A DNA stretch of 37,925 bases from Opitutales bacterium (GCA_028280845.1 JANQKZ010000048.1:1-37925); one strand, 5' to 3'. Counted from the stretch's first letter, positions 7,638 to 16,610 are shown. Program-made: numbers and translations. Notes: generated from the sequence alone by a model not told the origin.

Positions 7638-8711
7638 ATGTATAAAAATCTCCGTATTGTTCCCCATATCGTTTTTGGCCGCGGGGCATTCAACCAACTT
7701 GACAATATCCTGAGTGGTAAACGTACCGATGCCGGGGCTCATGTCGTCTTCCTCATCGACGACATTCATGAGAGTAAGCCGCTCATCCACCGCGTCCCGC
7801 TACACGCCAACGATCTGGTAATTCTTGTAAATGTAGACCACGAGCCCAAGACCACCTACGTCGACCAGCTCACCGAGCAGATCAAAGCCTACAGCAACCG
7901 CCAACCCGAGGCCGTCGTTGGGATTGGTGGCGGCAGCACGATGGACTTGGCCAAGGCTATCTCCATCATGTTGAACAACCCGGGAACATCCGCAGACTAC
8001 CAGGGTTGGGATCTCGTCAAGTATCCGAGTGTTTATAGTGTCTGCATCCCCACCTTATCTGGTACCGGAGCGGAAGTCTCTCGAACCACAGTCTTGACCG
8101 GCCCGGTCCGCAAGCTGGGGATCAATTCCGATTACACGCCCTTTGACCAGGTCATTATGGACCCGGATCTCCTCGCCGGCGTCCCCCGGAACCAATGGTT
8201 TTTCACCGGTATGGATTGCTACATCCACAACGCCGAAGCCTTAAACGGCACCTTTATGAACGCCTTTGCCCGCGCCTACGCAGAGAAAAGCCTTGAGCTG
8301 TGTCGGGACGTTTACTTCCACAAAGTGGATGAACAGGAAGCCGAGGAACGTCTCATGATTGCCTCCTATTTTGGCGGACTCAGCATCGGGTATTCGCAAG
8401 TTGGGGTCTGCCATGCCCTGTCCTACGGGCTATCCTATCTCCTTGGAGTCCACCACGGAGTCGGTAATTGCATCGTCTTCGACCAGCTTGAAGAATACTA
8501 TGGAGACTTTGTTCAGGAATTCAGAAAAATGATGCAAGTCAACCAGATCAGCCTCCCTCAACAGGTGACGGCCGAGGTAGATGAGGCCGGCTTTGAGAAA
8601 ATGATCGATGTCGCCCTCAGCCTGGAACCCCTCTGGGAAAATGCCCTTGGCACGGAGTGGAAATCGATCATGACCCGTGAAAAAGCACGGGAGCTTTACG
8701 AAAAAATGTAA
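7638..8711 (+). CDS. kdnB: Kdo 8-oxidase, iron-containing alcohol dehydrogenase family
   Basis: The 357-residue protein has the NAD-binding segment VVGIGGGSTMDLAKAIS (GGGS at 97-100). The metal-binding set of the iron-ADH family is present: Asp193 and His197 in GMDCYIHNAEA, His259 in GVCHALSYG, and His272/273 in GVHHGVGN. KdnB oxidises the C8 hydroxyl of free Kdo to the aldehyde used by KdnA. The protein is close in style to that subfamily (FGRGAFNQLDNIL at the N-terminus, HESKPLIHR), and the context with kdnA, kdsB and waaA gives the function. ATG 7638 abuts the kdsB TGA stop with no gap, which implies coupled translation. Confidence 0.87.
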   Translation: MYKNLRIVPHIVFGRGAFNQLDNILSGKRTDAGAHVVFLIDDIHESKPLIHRVPLHANDLVILVNVDHEPKTTYVDQLTEQIKAYSNRQPEAVVGIGGGSTMDLAKAISIMLNNPGTSADYQGWDLVKYPSVYSVCIPTLSGTGAEVSRTTVLTGPVRKLGINSDYTPFDQVIMDPDLLAGVPRNQWFFTGMDCYIHNAEALNGTFMNAFARAYAEKSLELCRDVYFHKVDEQEAEERLMIASYFGGLSIGYSQVGVCHALSYGLSYLLGVHHGVGNCIVFDQLEEYYGDFVQEFRKMMQVNQISLPQQVTAEVDEAGFEKMIDVALSLEPLWENALGTEWKSIMTREKARELYEKM

Positions 8712-8714
8712 TCC

Positions 8715-9989
8715 ATGCAGTGGATTTACGCAGGGCTCACCCAATTCGGGGCCGTCCTCGCCTGGATTGGCCTCCGCCTGTATGCCTGGTTTAATCCCTC
8801 GTGGACCGAACGTTTCCAGCAGGGATTTGCCCATTACCCGGATCATTTACGGCAAGCCGATACCGCCATCTGGATTCACGCGGCCTCGGTGGGCGAGGTC
8901 GGCCTGGCCCTGAACATTGTCAAAGCGCTCCGACAGCAGTCCTTCAAGGGAGACCTCCTGATCAGTACGATGACCACGACGGGATTTGGTCGAGCCAAGG
9001 CTGAGGGCAAGGGCCTTTGCACGCCCATCTTTTTCCCTTTCGACAGCAGTACCGTTGTTCGCCGGGCTATGGACCAGATTCGACCCGATAAGGTGGTTCT
9101 GCTGGAAACCGAGATCTGGCCAAACTTCATCCGGGAATGCGCCGCGAGGCATATTCCCACGATCCTCGTAAACGGGCGACTCTCCTCCCGTTCCTATCCG
9201 CGCTATCTCAAGATCAAAGGCTTCCTCGCCCCCATTCTGAAACACCTGCAAGCGGTCTATGCGATCAGCCATCTCGATGCAGATCGTTTCAAGGGCCTAG
9301 GCTGCCCGCACGATCGGGTCTTTGTCTTGGGAAACGCGAAATATGATTCCTTACCCAAAGCAAAAGCAAGCACCGACCTGGAGACCATCAGGAACATTTA
9401 TGGCATCAAACCCGATGACTGGGTGTGGGTGGCGGGATCCACCCGCAGGGGAGAGGAAACAATGATTCTGGAGGCTTACCAGTCCATCATAAAAGCGGTG
9501 CCAAATTGCCGCTTTATCTGGGCCCCCCGCCACCCGCAGTACACCTTTCGAGTTGCTAAACTGCTCCAGGGAGCCGGCATTGCCTATCAGCTCCGTTCTG
9601 AACTCCGTGAATCGGTGCCCGGATCGACCCCGGTCGTCCTGGTAGATAAAATAGGGGAACTCATGGGACTGTATGGGCTGTCGCATGCGGCCTTCTCCGG
9701 AGGCTCCCTGATCAATCGAGGGGGTCACAATTTCCTCGAGATCGCCATATGGGACAAGCCTCCAATTACCGGTCCCAGCTACGACGACTTTCAAGATGCC
9801 TACGATTGGCTCAATGAGCAGGGGGCCCTCTACTTGGTCCATTCCGCGAGAGAACTGGCGAACCAGGTTATTTCTATTTATCAGGATCCTGTAGATTTTA
9901 AGAGCCGGGCAGATCGCTTGTCGTCTGTATGGTCCCAACGTGTTCCGGTAGCAGAGGAAACTGCCCGAATCATCTTGACCGTGGAATAA
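8715..9989 (+). CDS. waaA: Kdo transferase (3-deoxy-D-manno-octulosonic acid transferase), GT30
   Basis: The 424-residue protein has a hydrophobic N-terminal anchor (about residues 1-25, LTQFGAVLAWIGLRLYAWF). The catalytic-type motif IWIHAASVGEVGLAL follows, with the conserved Glu of WaaA. Further marks are STMTTTGFGRAKAEG, LLETEIWPNFIREC, VNGRLSSRSYPRY and a C-terminal GT-B domain with VAGSTRRGEE and GGHNFLEIA. It adds one or more Kdo/Kdo8N residues from the CMP-sugar to the lipid A precursor at the inner membrane. ATG 8715 is three bases after the kdnB stop. It is the last core gene of the Kdo8N operon. Whether it is mono- or bifunctional is not visible. Confidence 0.92.
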   Translation: MQWIYAGLTQFGAVLAWIGLRLYAWFNPSWTERFQQGFAHYPDHLRQADTAIWIHAASVGEVGLALNIVKALRQQSFKGDLLISTMTTTGFGRAKAEGKGLCTPIFFPFDSSTVVRRAMDQIRPDKVVLLETEIWPNFIRECAARHIPTILVNGRLSSRSYPRYLKIKGFLAPILKHLQAVYAISHLDADRFKGLGCPHDRVFVLGNAKYDSLPKAKASTDLETIRNIYGIKPDDWVWVAGSTRRGEETMILEAYQSIIKAVPNCRFIWAPRHPQYTFRVAKLLQGAGIAYQLRSELRESVPGSTPVVLVDKIGELMGLYGLSHAAFSGGSLINRGGHNFLEIAIWDKPPITGPSYDDFQDAYDWLNEQGALYLVHSARELANQVISIYQDPVDFKSRADRLSSVWSQRVPVAEETARIILTVE

Positions 9990-10032
9990 GTCCGGTGGAT
10001 TGGACGTCTTATCCAGACACTTGCCACAGCCT

Positions 10033-11409
10033 ATGCTTATAAAATCCCCCTGGCTCATAGCAGTCGCTCTTTTGCTGCCGGCCACGCTCTTGCCACAGTC
10101 AACCGACCCTGGATCTATTCCACAGGATGCAATCTCGGTGGTTCAATTCTTGAGCCTCTTCAGCAATACCGATCAAGAGGTCGATGAAGCGCTGAACTAC
10201 ATCGAGGCAAAATGGGAACCCGCGTTCACCGTCATGGCGGTGGAAATGCTTTACCTGATGCGGCGAGAAAGTACGACTTCCCGCTTGTTGGACATCCTGA
10301 AATCCAAAACCGGCCAGGCCTTCGGCTATGATATGGATGCCTGGTACCGGTGGATTTGGTCTCAACCTGAACAGACAATCAGTACATACCCCGAATTTAA
10401 AGGCCGTCTCTATGGCCTGATTGACCCACGCTTCCAGACCTACTTCTTTGGAAGGCGTAATGCCACGATCCGCTTGGATGAAGTGCGCTGGGGTGGAGTG
10501 CGCCAAGATGGTATCCCCCCGCTCCGTAGCCCTGAGATGATCTCAGCCGCAGAGGCGGACTACCTCGGAAATGACCATGTCGTTTTCGGCATTGCCGTAA
10601 ATGGAGATGTCCGCGCATATCCCAAACGGATCCTGGCCTGGCATGAAATGTTCACCGACACGGTGGGGGGACAAGCTGTGGCCGGAGTGTATTGTACGCT
10701 TTGCGGCACCGTAATCCTTTACCATACAAACCACGAGGGGACGGCCCACCGAATCGGGACCAGCGGGTTTCTCTACCGGTCGAACAAACTCATGTATGAC
10801 CAGGAGACTCAGTCCCTCTGGAGCACCTTGTATGGGGAGCCGGTCCTGGGTCCTCTCGTCGGTCAGGACATTGAGCTTGAATCCGGTGCAGTGGTCACCA
10901 CGACATGGGGTGAATGGAAGCGCCGGCATCCCCAGACGCTGGTCTTATCTCTGGATACCGGCCACGATCGAAACTATGGGGAGGGCGTGGCTTACCAGGA
11001 TTATTTCGGCACGGATGAGCTCATGTTTATCGTTCCCGGGAGGGATATGCGTTTGAAGAATAAGGATGAGATTCTTGCCCTTCGATTCCCGGAATACCCA
11101 GAGGATCAGCTCGCCATATCGGCCAGGTATCTCAGCAAACACCCTATCCATCAGGATGAGGTGGGATCAAAAAAACTGGTCGTCCTCACCGACAGAACGG
11201 GAGGCAATCGGGTTTACGAACGCCAGACTGTATGGTTTATCTCCTACGATCAGGATACCGTCCTGGTCGATACCGAAGGTATCACGTGGACCCAATACGA
11301 AGATCGCCTGGTCAGCCAGGACGGCACCACCCTCAATCGGCTCCCCTTCCATCGATCCTTCTGGTTCGCCTGGCACGCCCAGTTTCCAGAGACCCGCCTC
11401 ATTCATTAA
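10033..11409 (+). CDS. Exported DUF3179 domain protein
   Basis: The protein has about 458 residues from ATG 10033; a TTG at 10000 in frame would place extra residues before the signal peptide. MLIKSPWLIAVALLLPATLL is a clear signal sequence or anchor. The DUF3179 core covers roughly residues 160-440: FFGRRNATIRLDEVRWGG, HVVFGIAVNGDVRAYPKRIL, VAGVYCTLCGTVILY with its paired cysteines, GTSGFLYRSNKLMYD and SLWSTLYGEPVLGPL. The biochemical role of DUF3179 is not established. The CTLCG pair could bind a metal or redox partner, which is inference. It starts 43 bases after waaA and may be the last gene of that operon. Its stop shares TTAA with the convergent glycosyltransferase gene. Confidence 0.83.
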   Translation: MLIKSPWLIAVALLLPATLLPQSTDPGSIPQDAISVVQFLSLFSNTDQEVDEALNYIEAKWEPAFTVMAVEMLYLMRRESTTSRLLDILKSKTGQAFGYDMDAWYRWIWSQPEQTISTYPEFKGRLYGLIDPRFQTYFFGRRNATIRLDEVRWGGVRQDGIPPLRSPEMISAAEADYLGNDHVVFGIAVNGDVRAYPKRILAWHEMFTDTVGGQAVAGVYCTLCGTVILYHTNHEGTAHRIGTSGFLYRSNKLMYDQETQSLWSTLYGEPVLGPLVGQDIELESGAVVTTTWGEWKRRHPQTLVLSLDTGHDRNYGEGVAYQDYFGTDELMFIVPGRDMRLKNKDEILALRFPEYPEDQLAISARYLSKHPIHQDEVGSKKLVVLTDRTGGNRVYERQTVWFISYDQDTVLVDTEGITWTQYEDRLVSQDGTTLNRLPFHRSFWFAWHAQFPETRLIH

Positions 11410-12353
11410 GGGAGGGCCACCAACTCCATTAAAGCCGCATACACGGTTTCCGGGTCGAGCCGGGCCAAGTCCCCATCCGGTCCCTCCACCCAATGATGGG
11501 TCGGATCCTCGAGGGGATAGGGACCAAAACGAGCCGGTGGAGTGGGGCCGAAGATCCCCATCACTTTGCGTCCCACGGCCGCAGCTATATGCATCGGCCC
11601 ACTGTCATTCGTTACATAGATGGCAGGTTGATTACACAGGGCTAGCATTTCGATAAAGGGGCAGGCCGTGAGGTTTAAAAATCGCTCAGCCGGCACTTCA
11701 ATTTTCGGGGCAACCGCCGCCCCACCACACCAACAGACCCGCGCCTCCGGTATACGATCAAATAACAAGCCAGTCAGGGCCTCGAAACCTTTCCATTCTT
11801 TTTTGGGCCCACGGCTGTCCAGAAACAGGATAAAGGTCTGCTCCGATCGCGCCTCCTGGAAAAACCTGACCCAGGCATAGGCGCCTGGGAAAGACAAGGG
11901 CACCCGCCCTACCAACGGGTCCGCCAGGCCCAGCGTACGCTGGAAGGTGCTCAAAATCTGGACCGCATGATTGGGAAACCCACCCAAAGGCGGTTCAATC
12001 GATTCGTAAAACAGGGTCGCACCTTCCCGCCCATCACAGCGCCCCCATTTCTTTTCTGCCCTGGCCGCAAAGGTCATGATCCCCGACCGGAGAAGCCCTT
12101 GCATATCCCAAACCAGGTCATAGCGCTCCTGTCGGATTTCCCGAATTACCTTCAGAAAATGCCACCCCCCACCCTTTCGATCAAACTCAATCACCTTGGC
12201 AACCGCAGGACAGGCCCGAACGATGGGGGCAAACCAATCCCGCACCACCCAGCTGACCTCCAGTTCAGGCCGTTGATGCTTGGCCGATGCCACCACCTGC
12301 AGACCATGGACGATGTCCCCCAGGCTGGATGGTTTGATGACAAGGAGTTTCAT
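11406..12353 (-). CDS. Family 9 glycosyltransferase (heptosyltransferase-like)
   Basis: The 315-residue protein begins with the typical GT9 N-terminus MKLLVIKPSSLGDIVHGLQ and ends with the family sugar-nucleotide signature VTNDSGPMHIAAAVGRKVMGIFGPT. Between them lie a WVVRDWFAPIVRACP segment and DLVWDMQGLLRSG, as in WaaC-type ADP-heptose:LPS heptosyltransferases. It probably adds a core sugar to the Kdo/Kdo8N region of LPS at the inner membrane. No heptose synthesis gene is present in the window, so the donor is uncertain. It is divergent from a DUF4254 gene, a family often found beside GT9 genes. Neighbouring waaA supports a core-assembly role. Confidence 0.82.
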   Translation of the reverse strand: MKLLVIKPSSLGDIVHGLQVVASAKHQRPELEVSWVVRDWFAPIVRACPAVAKVIEFDRKGGGWHFLKVIREIRQERYDLVWDMQGLLRSGIMTFAARAEKKWGRCDGREGATLFYESIEPPLGGFPNHAVQILSTFQRTLGLADPLVGRVPLSFPGAYAWVRFFQEARSEQTFILFLDSRGPKKEWKGFEALTGLLFDRIPEARVCWCGGAAVAPKIEVPAERFLNLTACPFIEMLALCNQPAIYVTNDSGPMHIAAAVGRKVMGIFGPTPPARFGPYPLEDPTHHWVEGPDGDLARLDPETVYAALMELVALP

Positions 12354-12442
12354 GGTGGAAATTATAAGAGAAGATTACAAAGGGTGTAGGGTTAAGTGTC
12401 ATTTCATTTATTAAACACGGTTTAGTAGGAGGAAAGACCGTT

Positions 12443-12535
12443 TTGCTCGCGGCAATAGGTATACACTACGCCAGACACTTCATGAGAGAGTTTCCTTTGC
12501 GCTCCTTCCCCCCTTCTGTTCCACTTTTGCTATGA
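12443..12535 (+). CDS. Possible 30-codon leader ORF overlapping the DUF4254 start
   Basis: A strong AGGAGG (12427-12432) stands 10 bases before TTG 12443. The frame stays open for 30 codons, and its TGA stop (12533-12535) overlaps the ATG of the DUF4254 gene in the arrangement ATGA. The DUF4254 gene has no visible ribosome site of its own. Translational coupling through this leader would explain both facts. The encoded sequence (start LAAIGIHYARHFMREF) is unremarkable. The TTG start and slightly long spacing keep confidence low. Confidence 0.25.
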   Translation: MLAAIGIHYARHFMREFPLRSFPPSVPLLL

Positions 12536-13125
12536 ACCTTCCCACACCTCAGGAAATCACTGAGCTACAAACCCATTTAACTCGCCACTGGCATGAAGTT
12601 AGCCCGAACGCTGAGCAACCCCGGGGCTTGCTTAGACTGGTGGAAGAAAACCATCTCCGCAATTTCAGCCTCTGGCATGAAGAGGATGTTGCGCGTAGGG
12701 ACGACTTGGGGTTTGAAGCCGTCTATAACGCGAAACGGGCCATCGATGCTTACAACCAACAGCGCAACGATTTTATGGAGAAGATGGATCAGGCTTTTGT
12801 CACCGGCTTGGAACCAAAGCCGGAAGGGGTTCCTTTTAACTCTGAGACGCCCGGGATGATGATTGATCGTCTGTCTATCCTGGCCCTCAAGGAATTCCAC
12901 ATGCAGGAACAGGTGGACCGGACCGATGTGGACGAGGCTCATCGCGCCAGGTGCGCTGACAAAGTATCCGTAATCCAACGACAACGGCAAGACCTGCAAA
13001 CCGCCCTCGCCGATCTGCTCGCCGGTGTGCTAGCCGGCACCCACAGTTTCCGAGTCTACTTCCAGTTCAAGATGTATAACGATCCCAGCCTGAATCCAGA
13101 GCTCTATAAGGAAAATGAAGCGTAG
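12532..13125 (+). CDS. DUF4254 family protein
   Basis: The 197-residue soluble protein matches the DUF4254 pattern: LVEENHLRNFSLWHEEDVAR (about 41-60), AVYNAKRAIDAYNQQRND (about 68-85), and PFNSETPGMMIDRLSIL followed by LKEFHM (about 104-127). It is mostly helical with many charged residues. The function of the family is unknown. It recurs next to glycosyltransferase genes for LPS or polysaccharide, and here it is divergent from a GT9 gene, so a role in envelope glycan assembly is a reasonable guess. It lacks a recognisable ribosome site and overlaps a possible leader ORF. It ends 11 bases before the convergent sulfatase gene. Confidence 0.82.
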   Translation: MNLPTPQEITELQTHLTRHWHEVSPNAEQPRGLLRLVEENHLRNFSLWHEEDVARRDDLGFEAVYNAKRAIDAYNQQRNDFMEKMDQAFVTGLEPKPEGVPFNSETPGMMIDRLSILALKEFHMQEQVDRTDVDEAHRARCADKVSVIQRQRQDLQTALADLLAGVLAGTHSFRVYFQFKMYNDPSLNPELYKENEA

Positions 13126-13136
13126 CTTCACTGGGG

Positions 13137-14903
13137 TCAATCCACCCGCTCCACATAGGCATAGTAGGCACTGAATTGTTCCCCAATCTCATTTTCAAAC
13201 CAGGAGCCAAGATTCAGCCGACCTGACTCTAAGACCACATCGAATGAAACTTCCCGGTCCCCAGGATGGACGGCTTGGTTGAATGTCTCCCCATTCAGGG
13301 AAATGATGGCCTGGGTCGCATCAAACCCGACTCCAGGGGTTTCCCTGAATGCCCGGAGACCTGGAACCGGCTCCCCTGAAGGAATGGCCTCATCGATTGC
13401 GGCTCCTGCTTCCCGTGGCCAACGGGCAATTGTGATTTCATATTCACCCCCTGCCTCTACTTCTAAAGCCCAGTGGCCAAGATCTCCAGCTCCGCTCCGG
13501 ATATGGGACTGGTGCCAGGGAACCTGCCCCTCCGCAATAATCCAATCATGCGCCGTCAAATGACTCGGGTTCTCTGCGGGGTGCCCCACGATGATCCTGG
13601 CCTCGTTTGAGAAGGAATCTACCATGCTGGCCCACCAGAGCTCATAGGCCTCCCTCAACCGCTCGACCATCTCGGGGTATTCCGCGCCCAGGTCCTGTTT
13701 CTGTCCCGGGTCCTTCTTGATCGCGTAGAGCTCTTTTCCATTCACGAGCCGCCACTCCTCCGTCATTACGCTGCTCTTTCTCCACTTGATCGGATCGACC
13801 ACCCGCTGCGAATCCGTGACCAGCACCCGGTCCGGCCATGGAGTGGGTATATCAAACAAAAGAGGGATCAGGGATCGTCCATCAAAGCTGTAGTTGTAAT
13901 CCATGGTCAGCCCACATAGATCCAGCAGCGTCGGCAGAATATCTACATGAGCGGTTAACCGGTCCACATCGCGCCCCACGTTCAGCCCACCCTTGGGCCA
14001 GTGGATGAAGAAGGGCACTCGATGACCGCCGTCATACTCACTCGCCTTTTTGCCCCGCATGCCCGCATTGAAAACGGTTTCGCCAGTGGCCGTCCCATTA
14101 TCGGTCATGAAAATGAAGATGGTGTTCTCCGCTAATCCCTCATCCTTGAGCCACCTACGCAAGTCCCCCACCCTGTCATCTATATTTGCAATCATGCCAT
14201 AGAATACAGCCACACGGGATTCCAACCCCATCGCCTCGTAGGGCTTCCAATACTCGTCCGGGCAATGGAAGGGACTATGGGGGGCATTGGTGGAGATATA
14301 GGCAAAAAAGGGGTTCCCTGTGAGCGAGCTCGCCTGAATAAATCGTTTCGCCTCCATGAAAAACACATCTGTGCAGTACCCTTCAAATCGGCGGGCTTCC
14401 CCGTTGTGCATATAGACTTCATTAAAATAGGCGTTATCCCAGTAATCCGGGGTCTGTCCCGTCCCTCCACCGCGATGGTATACCGTTTCCTGAAACCCGC
14501 GATCTTCCGGCCGGAACGGATAGTTGTCGCCCAGATGCCATTTCCCGAACATCCCGGTGACATAGCCATTTTGGGCAAACACCTCGGCCAGGGTGGTCGC
14601 TCCCTCCTTGAGGAAGGACCGACCCATGATGGTATGCCAGGGACCCGCTCGATTGGCAAAATGGCCGCTCATGAGAGCGCCTCGCGTCGGAGCACAAGTG
14701 GGGCTCACATGGAAATCGGTCAGCCGGGTGCTTTCGGCATACAATGCATCCAGGGCCGGGGTTTTCAATATCGGGTTCCCATGGCAGGACAAATCTCCAT
14801 AACCCTGATCGTCTGTGATAACCAGGATGACATTGGGCGATGAGGCGTAAAGGGAAAGGCTAAAGAGAACTCCCCAAACCATGTGGATCATGAACTGTTT
14901 CAT
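13137..14903 (-). CDS. Secreted sulfatase (arylsulfatase A-type, formylglycine Cys)
   Basis: The protein has 588 residues from ATG 14903; an earlier in-frame start at 14951 would put a non-signal stretch ahead of the signal peptide MKQFMIHMVWGVLFSLSLYA. The mature protein starts SSPNVILVITDDQGYGD, with metal-binding Asp31/32. The sulfatase signature is CAPTR (70-74, a C-x-P-x-R motif), where Cys70 would be converted to formylglycine. FGKWHLG (Lys121, His123), a conserved His in NAPHSPFH and FMTDNGT complete the active site. After about residue 460 comes an extra beta-rich C-terminal domain (HWALEVEAGGEYEITIARWP). It hydrolyses sulfate esters in the periplasm or outside the cell; the substrate is unknown. 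The adjacent fucosidase and BNR protein suggest a sulfated, fucose-containing or algal polysaccharide. No sulfatase-maturing enzyme gene is in the window. Confidence 0.92.
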   Translation of the reverse strand: MKQFMIHMVWGVLFSLSLYASSPNVILVITDDQGYGDLSCHGNPILKTPALDALYAESTRLTDFHVSPTCAPTRGALMSGHFANRAGPWHTIMGRSFLKEGATTLAEVFAQNGYVTGMFGKWHLGDNYPFRPEDRGFQETVYHRGGGTGQTPDYWDNAYFNEVYMHNGEARRFEGYCTDVFFMEAKRFIQASSLTGNPFFAYISTNAPHSPFHCPDEYWKPYEAMGLESRVAVFYGMIANIDDRVGDLRRWLKDEGLAENTIFIFMTDNGTATGETVFNAGMRGKKASEYDGGHRVPFFIHWPKGGLNVGRDVDRLTAHVDILPTLLDLCGLTMDYNYSFDGRSLIPLLFDIPTPWPDRVLVTDSQRVVDPIKWRKSSVMTEEWRLVNGKELYAIKKDPGQKQDLGAEYPEMVERLREAYELWWASMVDSFSNEARIIVGHPAENPSHLTAHDWIIAEGQVPWHQSHIRSGAGDLGHWALEVEAGGEYEITIARWPREAGAAIDEAIPSGEPVPGLRAFRETPGVGFDATQAIISLNGETFNQAVHPGDREVSFDVVLESGRLNLGSWFENEIGEQFSAYYAYVERVD

Positions 14904-14991
14904 AATTTTAAACGATCGTAGGAGCGGCCTCGCGCCACGACAACCACTCAATATTGTTAGCGGCCCCGCATCTCATACCCAGGATATGGGC

Positions 14992-15000
14992 TGCATTGCG
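14992..15000 (+). promoter_or_regulatory. Isolated copy of the TGCATTGCG motif between fucosidase and sulfatase genes
   Basis: TGCATTGCG lies one base beyond the fucosidase stop and about 90 bases upstream of the sulfatase start. The same octamer TGCATTGC precedes the three PEP-CTERM genes and the sigma-54 regulator gene. No convincing -24/-12 promoter follows on the minus strand (the best GG-N10-GC, at 14932-14946, lacks the TTGC part), so this may be chance. Confidence 0.2.
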
Positions 15001-16521
15001 CTACTTCACCTTTAGTTTATAAACCAGCGCGATGTCCGATGAGAAGGTCTCGCTGGCAGGAAAGAAAATCCCGTTGCGATTGCGCCCCCAGTCGACCCGG
15101 ACGTTGTCCCCAATCAACGATATCGAATCGATCTCCACCCGATGCCCCGGTTCGCCGTTGGCAAAGGCCGTCAACACGATCTGGTCGCCCGGCTCGGGCT
15201 GCCCCAAAATGAAAGCATATATCGTGTGTCCATCTTTGCTCCGGGTATAGCGTTTGTCTTCTGGCGTATAGACATTGGTCGTTTTCATCCCGCCAAACTG
15301 GCCTTCCTCAAATCCAGTCGGGCCCTCCCCATAGGTGAGCCAGGGCCGGGTCGCGTAGACGGCCTCTCCATTCAAGTCCAACCAGGCCCCCATCTCCAGC
15401 AACACACTACGCTGATCTTCCGGTATGGTGCCATCTGCCTTAGGTGAAATATTCAGCAGCAGTACCCCATTCTTACTGGTAATATCGATCAGACTGTGAA
15501 CCACCATGGAAGTCGGCTTGATTTCCAGGGTATCCGTGTAGCACCAGCTTCCCAGGCTGATCGTGTCATCACTCTGCCAGACGTTCTCCGAGATCTCGAT
15601 CATGCCGCCCTTTTCGATATTAAAGACCGCAACCCCATCCGGGAAATCCTTCTGCTTAAAAGTGGTGACCACTTCCTGCCCTTTCTTTTTTCCTTCCGCA
15701 TAATAGTAACTTAAAAATTCCTTTCGGTATGCTTCCGGGATTTGATCCAGCCAGGAATCAAACCAGATGATGTCAGGGGAATATTTATCGATAACCTCCT
15801 TCAACTTTCCCCACCAGACTTCCTCCAACCAAAGGTCCTCTGGAAGGCGACCATACAGGTAATTCAATTTCGGATCATCCATGCCGGGGGGCATCCCCTC
15901 GACTGGGGGATAATGGCTCTGCCAGAAATGATTCCAATCGGGATACGGATGCTCATGGCTCCCCGGATGGTCCGGCCGCTGAAGGTGACGGGCATGGTGA
16001 AAGGTAGCGATGAATTTCATGTCACGCTCGCGAATTGCTTCAGCTAGCTCGCCCGTAATATCGCGCTTCGGCCCTTTGTCCCCTACATTCCAAGGGGTCT
16101 TCTCACTGGCCCACATGGAAAACCCATCGTGGTGTTCCGCCACCGGTCCGGCGAATTGAGCTCCGGCTTTCTTGAAGAGCTCGGCCCATTCGGCCGGATC
16201 GAAATGCTCAGCCTTAAACAGGGGCACAAAGTCGTGATAGCCAAATTCAGAGGGATGGCCATAGGTCTCGACATGATGGTTAAAAATATCCCGGCCCTCG
16301 AAATGCATCCAACGGGGATACCATTCATTTCCAAATGCAGGTACACTGTAGACCCCCCAGTGGAAATATATCCCTAGTTTCGCGTCCCGGAACCACTCGG
16401 GTTCACTTTCGTATTGGCTGAATTCACTCCAATCGAGTTTCCACTCAGGTTCAGAAACTTCCTCGCTGAACAGAGGGAGCCCGATTAGGAAACATAGACA
16501 GGCAGGGATAATATATCTCAC
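15001..16521 (-). CDS. Secreted alpha-L-fucosidase, GH29
   Basis: The 506-residue protein has a signal peptide (MRYIIPACLCFLIGLPLFS). The GH29 catalytic barrel is clear: WFRDAKLGIYFHWGVYSVP (43-61, with HWG), FKKAGAQFAGPVAEHHDGFSMW (HHDGF at 130-134) and PDIIWFDSWLDQ (249-260), in which Asp255 is the expected retaining nucleophile. GVLLLNISPKADG and a C-terminal beta domain follow. GH29 enzymes release terminal alpha-L-fucose by a retaining mechanism. The acid/base residue is not conserved in sequence across the family and I did not place it. It lies between the sulfatase and BNR genes on the same strand, with gaps of about 90-100 bases. The neighbouring sulfatase may remove sulfate that blocks fucose cleavage, which is inference. 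Confidence 0.93.
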   Translation of the reverse strand: MRYIIPACLCFLIGLPLFSEEVSEPEWKLDWSEFSQYESEPEWFRDAKLGIYFHWGVYSVPAFGNEWYPRWMHFEGRDIFNHHVETYGHPSEFGYHDFVPLFKAEHFDPAEWAELFKKAGAQFAGPVAEHHDGFSMWASEKTPWNVGDKGPKRDITGELAEAIRERDMKFIATFHHARHLQRPDHPGSHEHPYPDWNHFWQSHYPPVEGMPPGMDDPKLNYLYGRLPEDLWLEEVWWGKLKEVIDKYSPDIIWFDSWLDQIPEAYRKEFLSYYYAEGKKKGQEVVTTFKQKDFPDGVAVFNIEKGGMIEISENVWQSDDTISLGSWCYTDTLEIKPTSMVVHSLIDITSKNGVLLLNISPKADGTIPEDQRSVLLEMGAWLDLNGEAVYATRPWLTYGEGPTGFEEGQFGGMKTTNVYTPEDKRYTRSKDGHTIYAFILGQPEPGDQIVLTAFANGEPGHRVEIDSISLIGDNVRVDWGRNRNGIFFPASETFSSDIALVYKLKVK

Positions 16522-16610
16522 GGAGAAATGGTGGAATAATCATTAAGAACAAGATGTCATGAGAATGCAAACTGGAGCCGTGTCGCCCTCAACCAGCATA
16601 GACACGCTCG

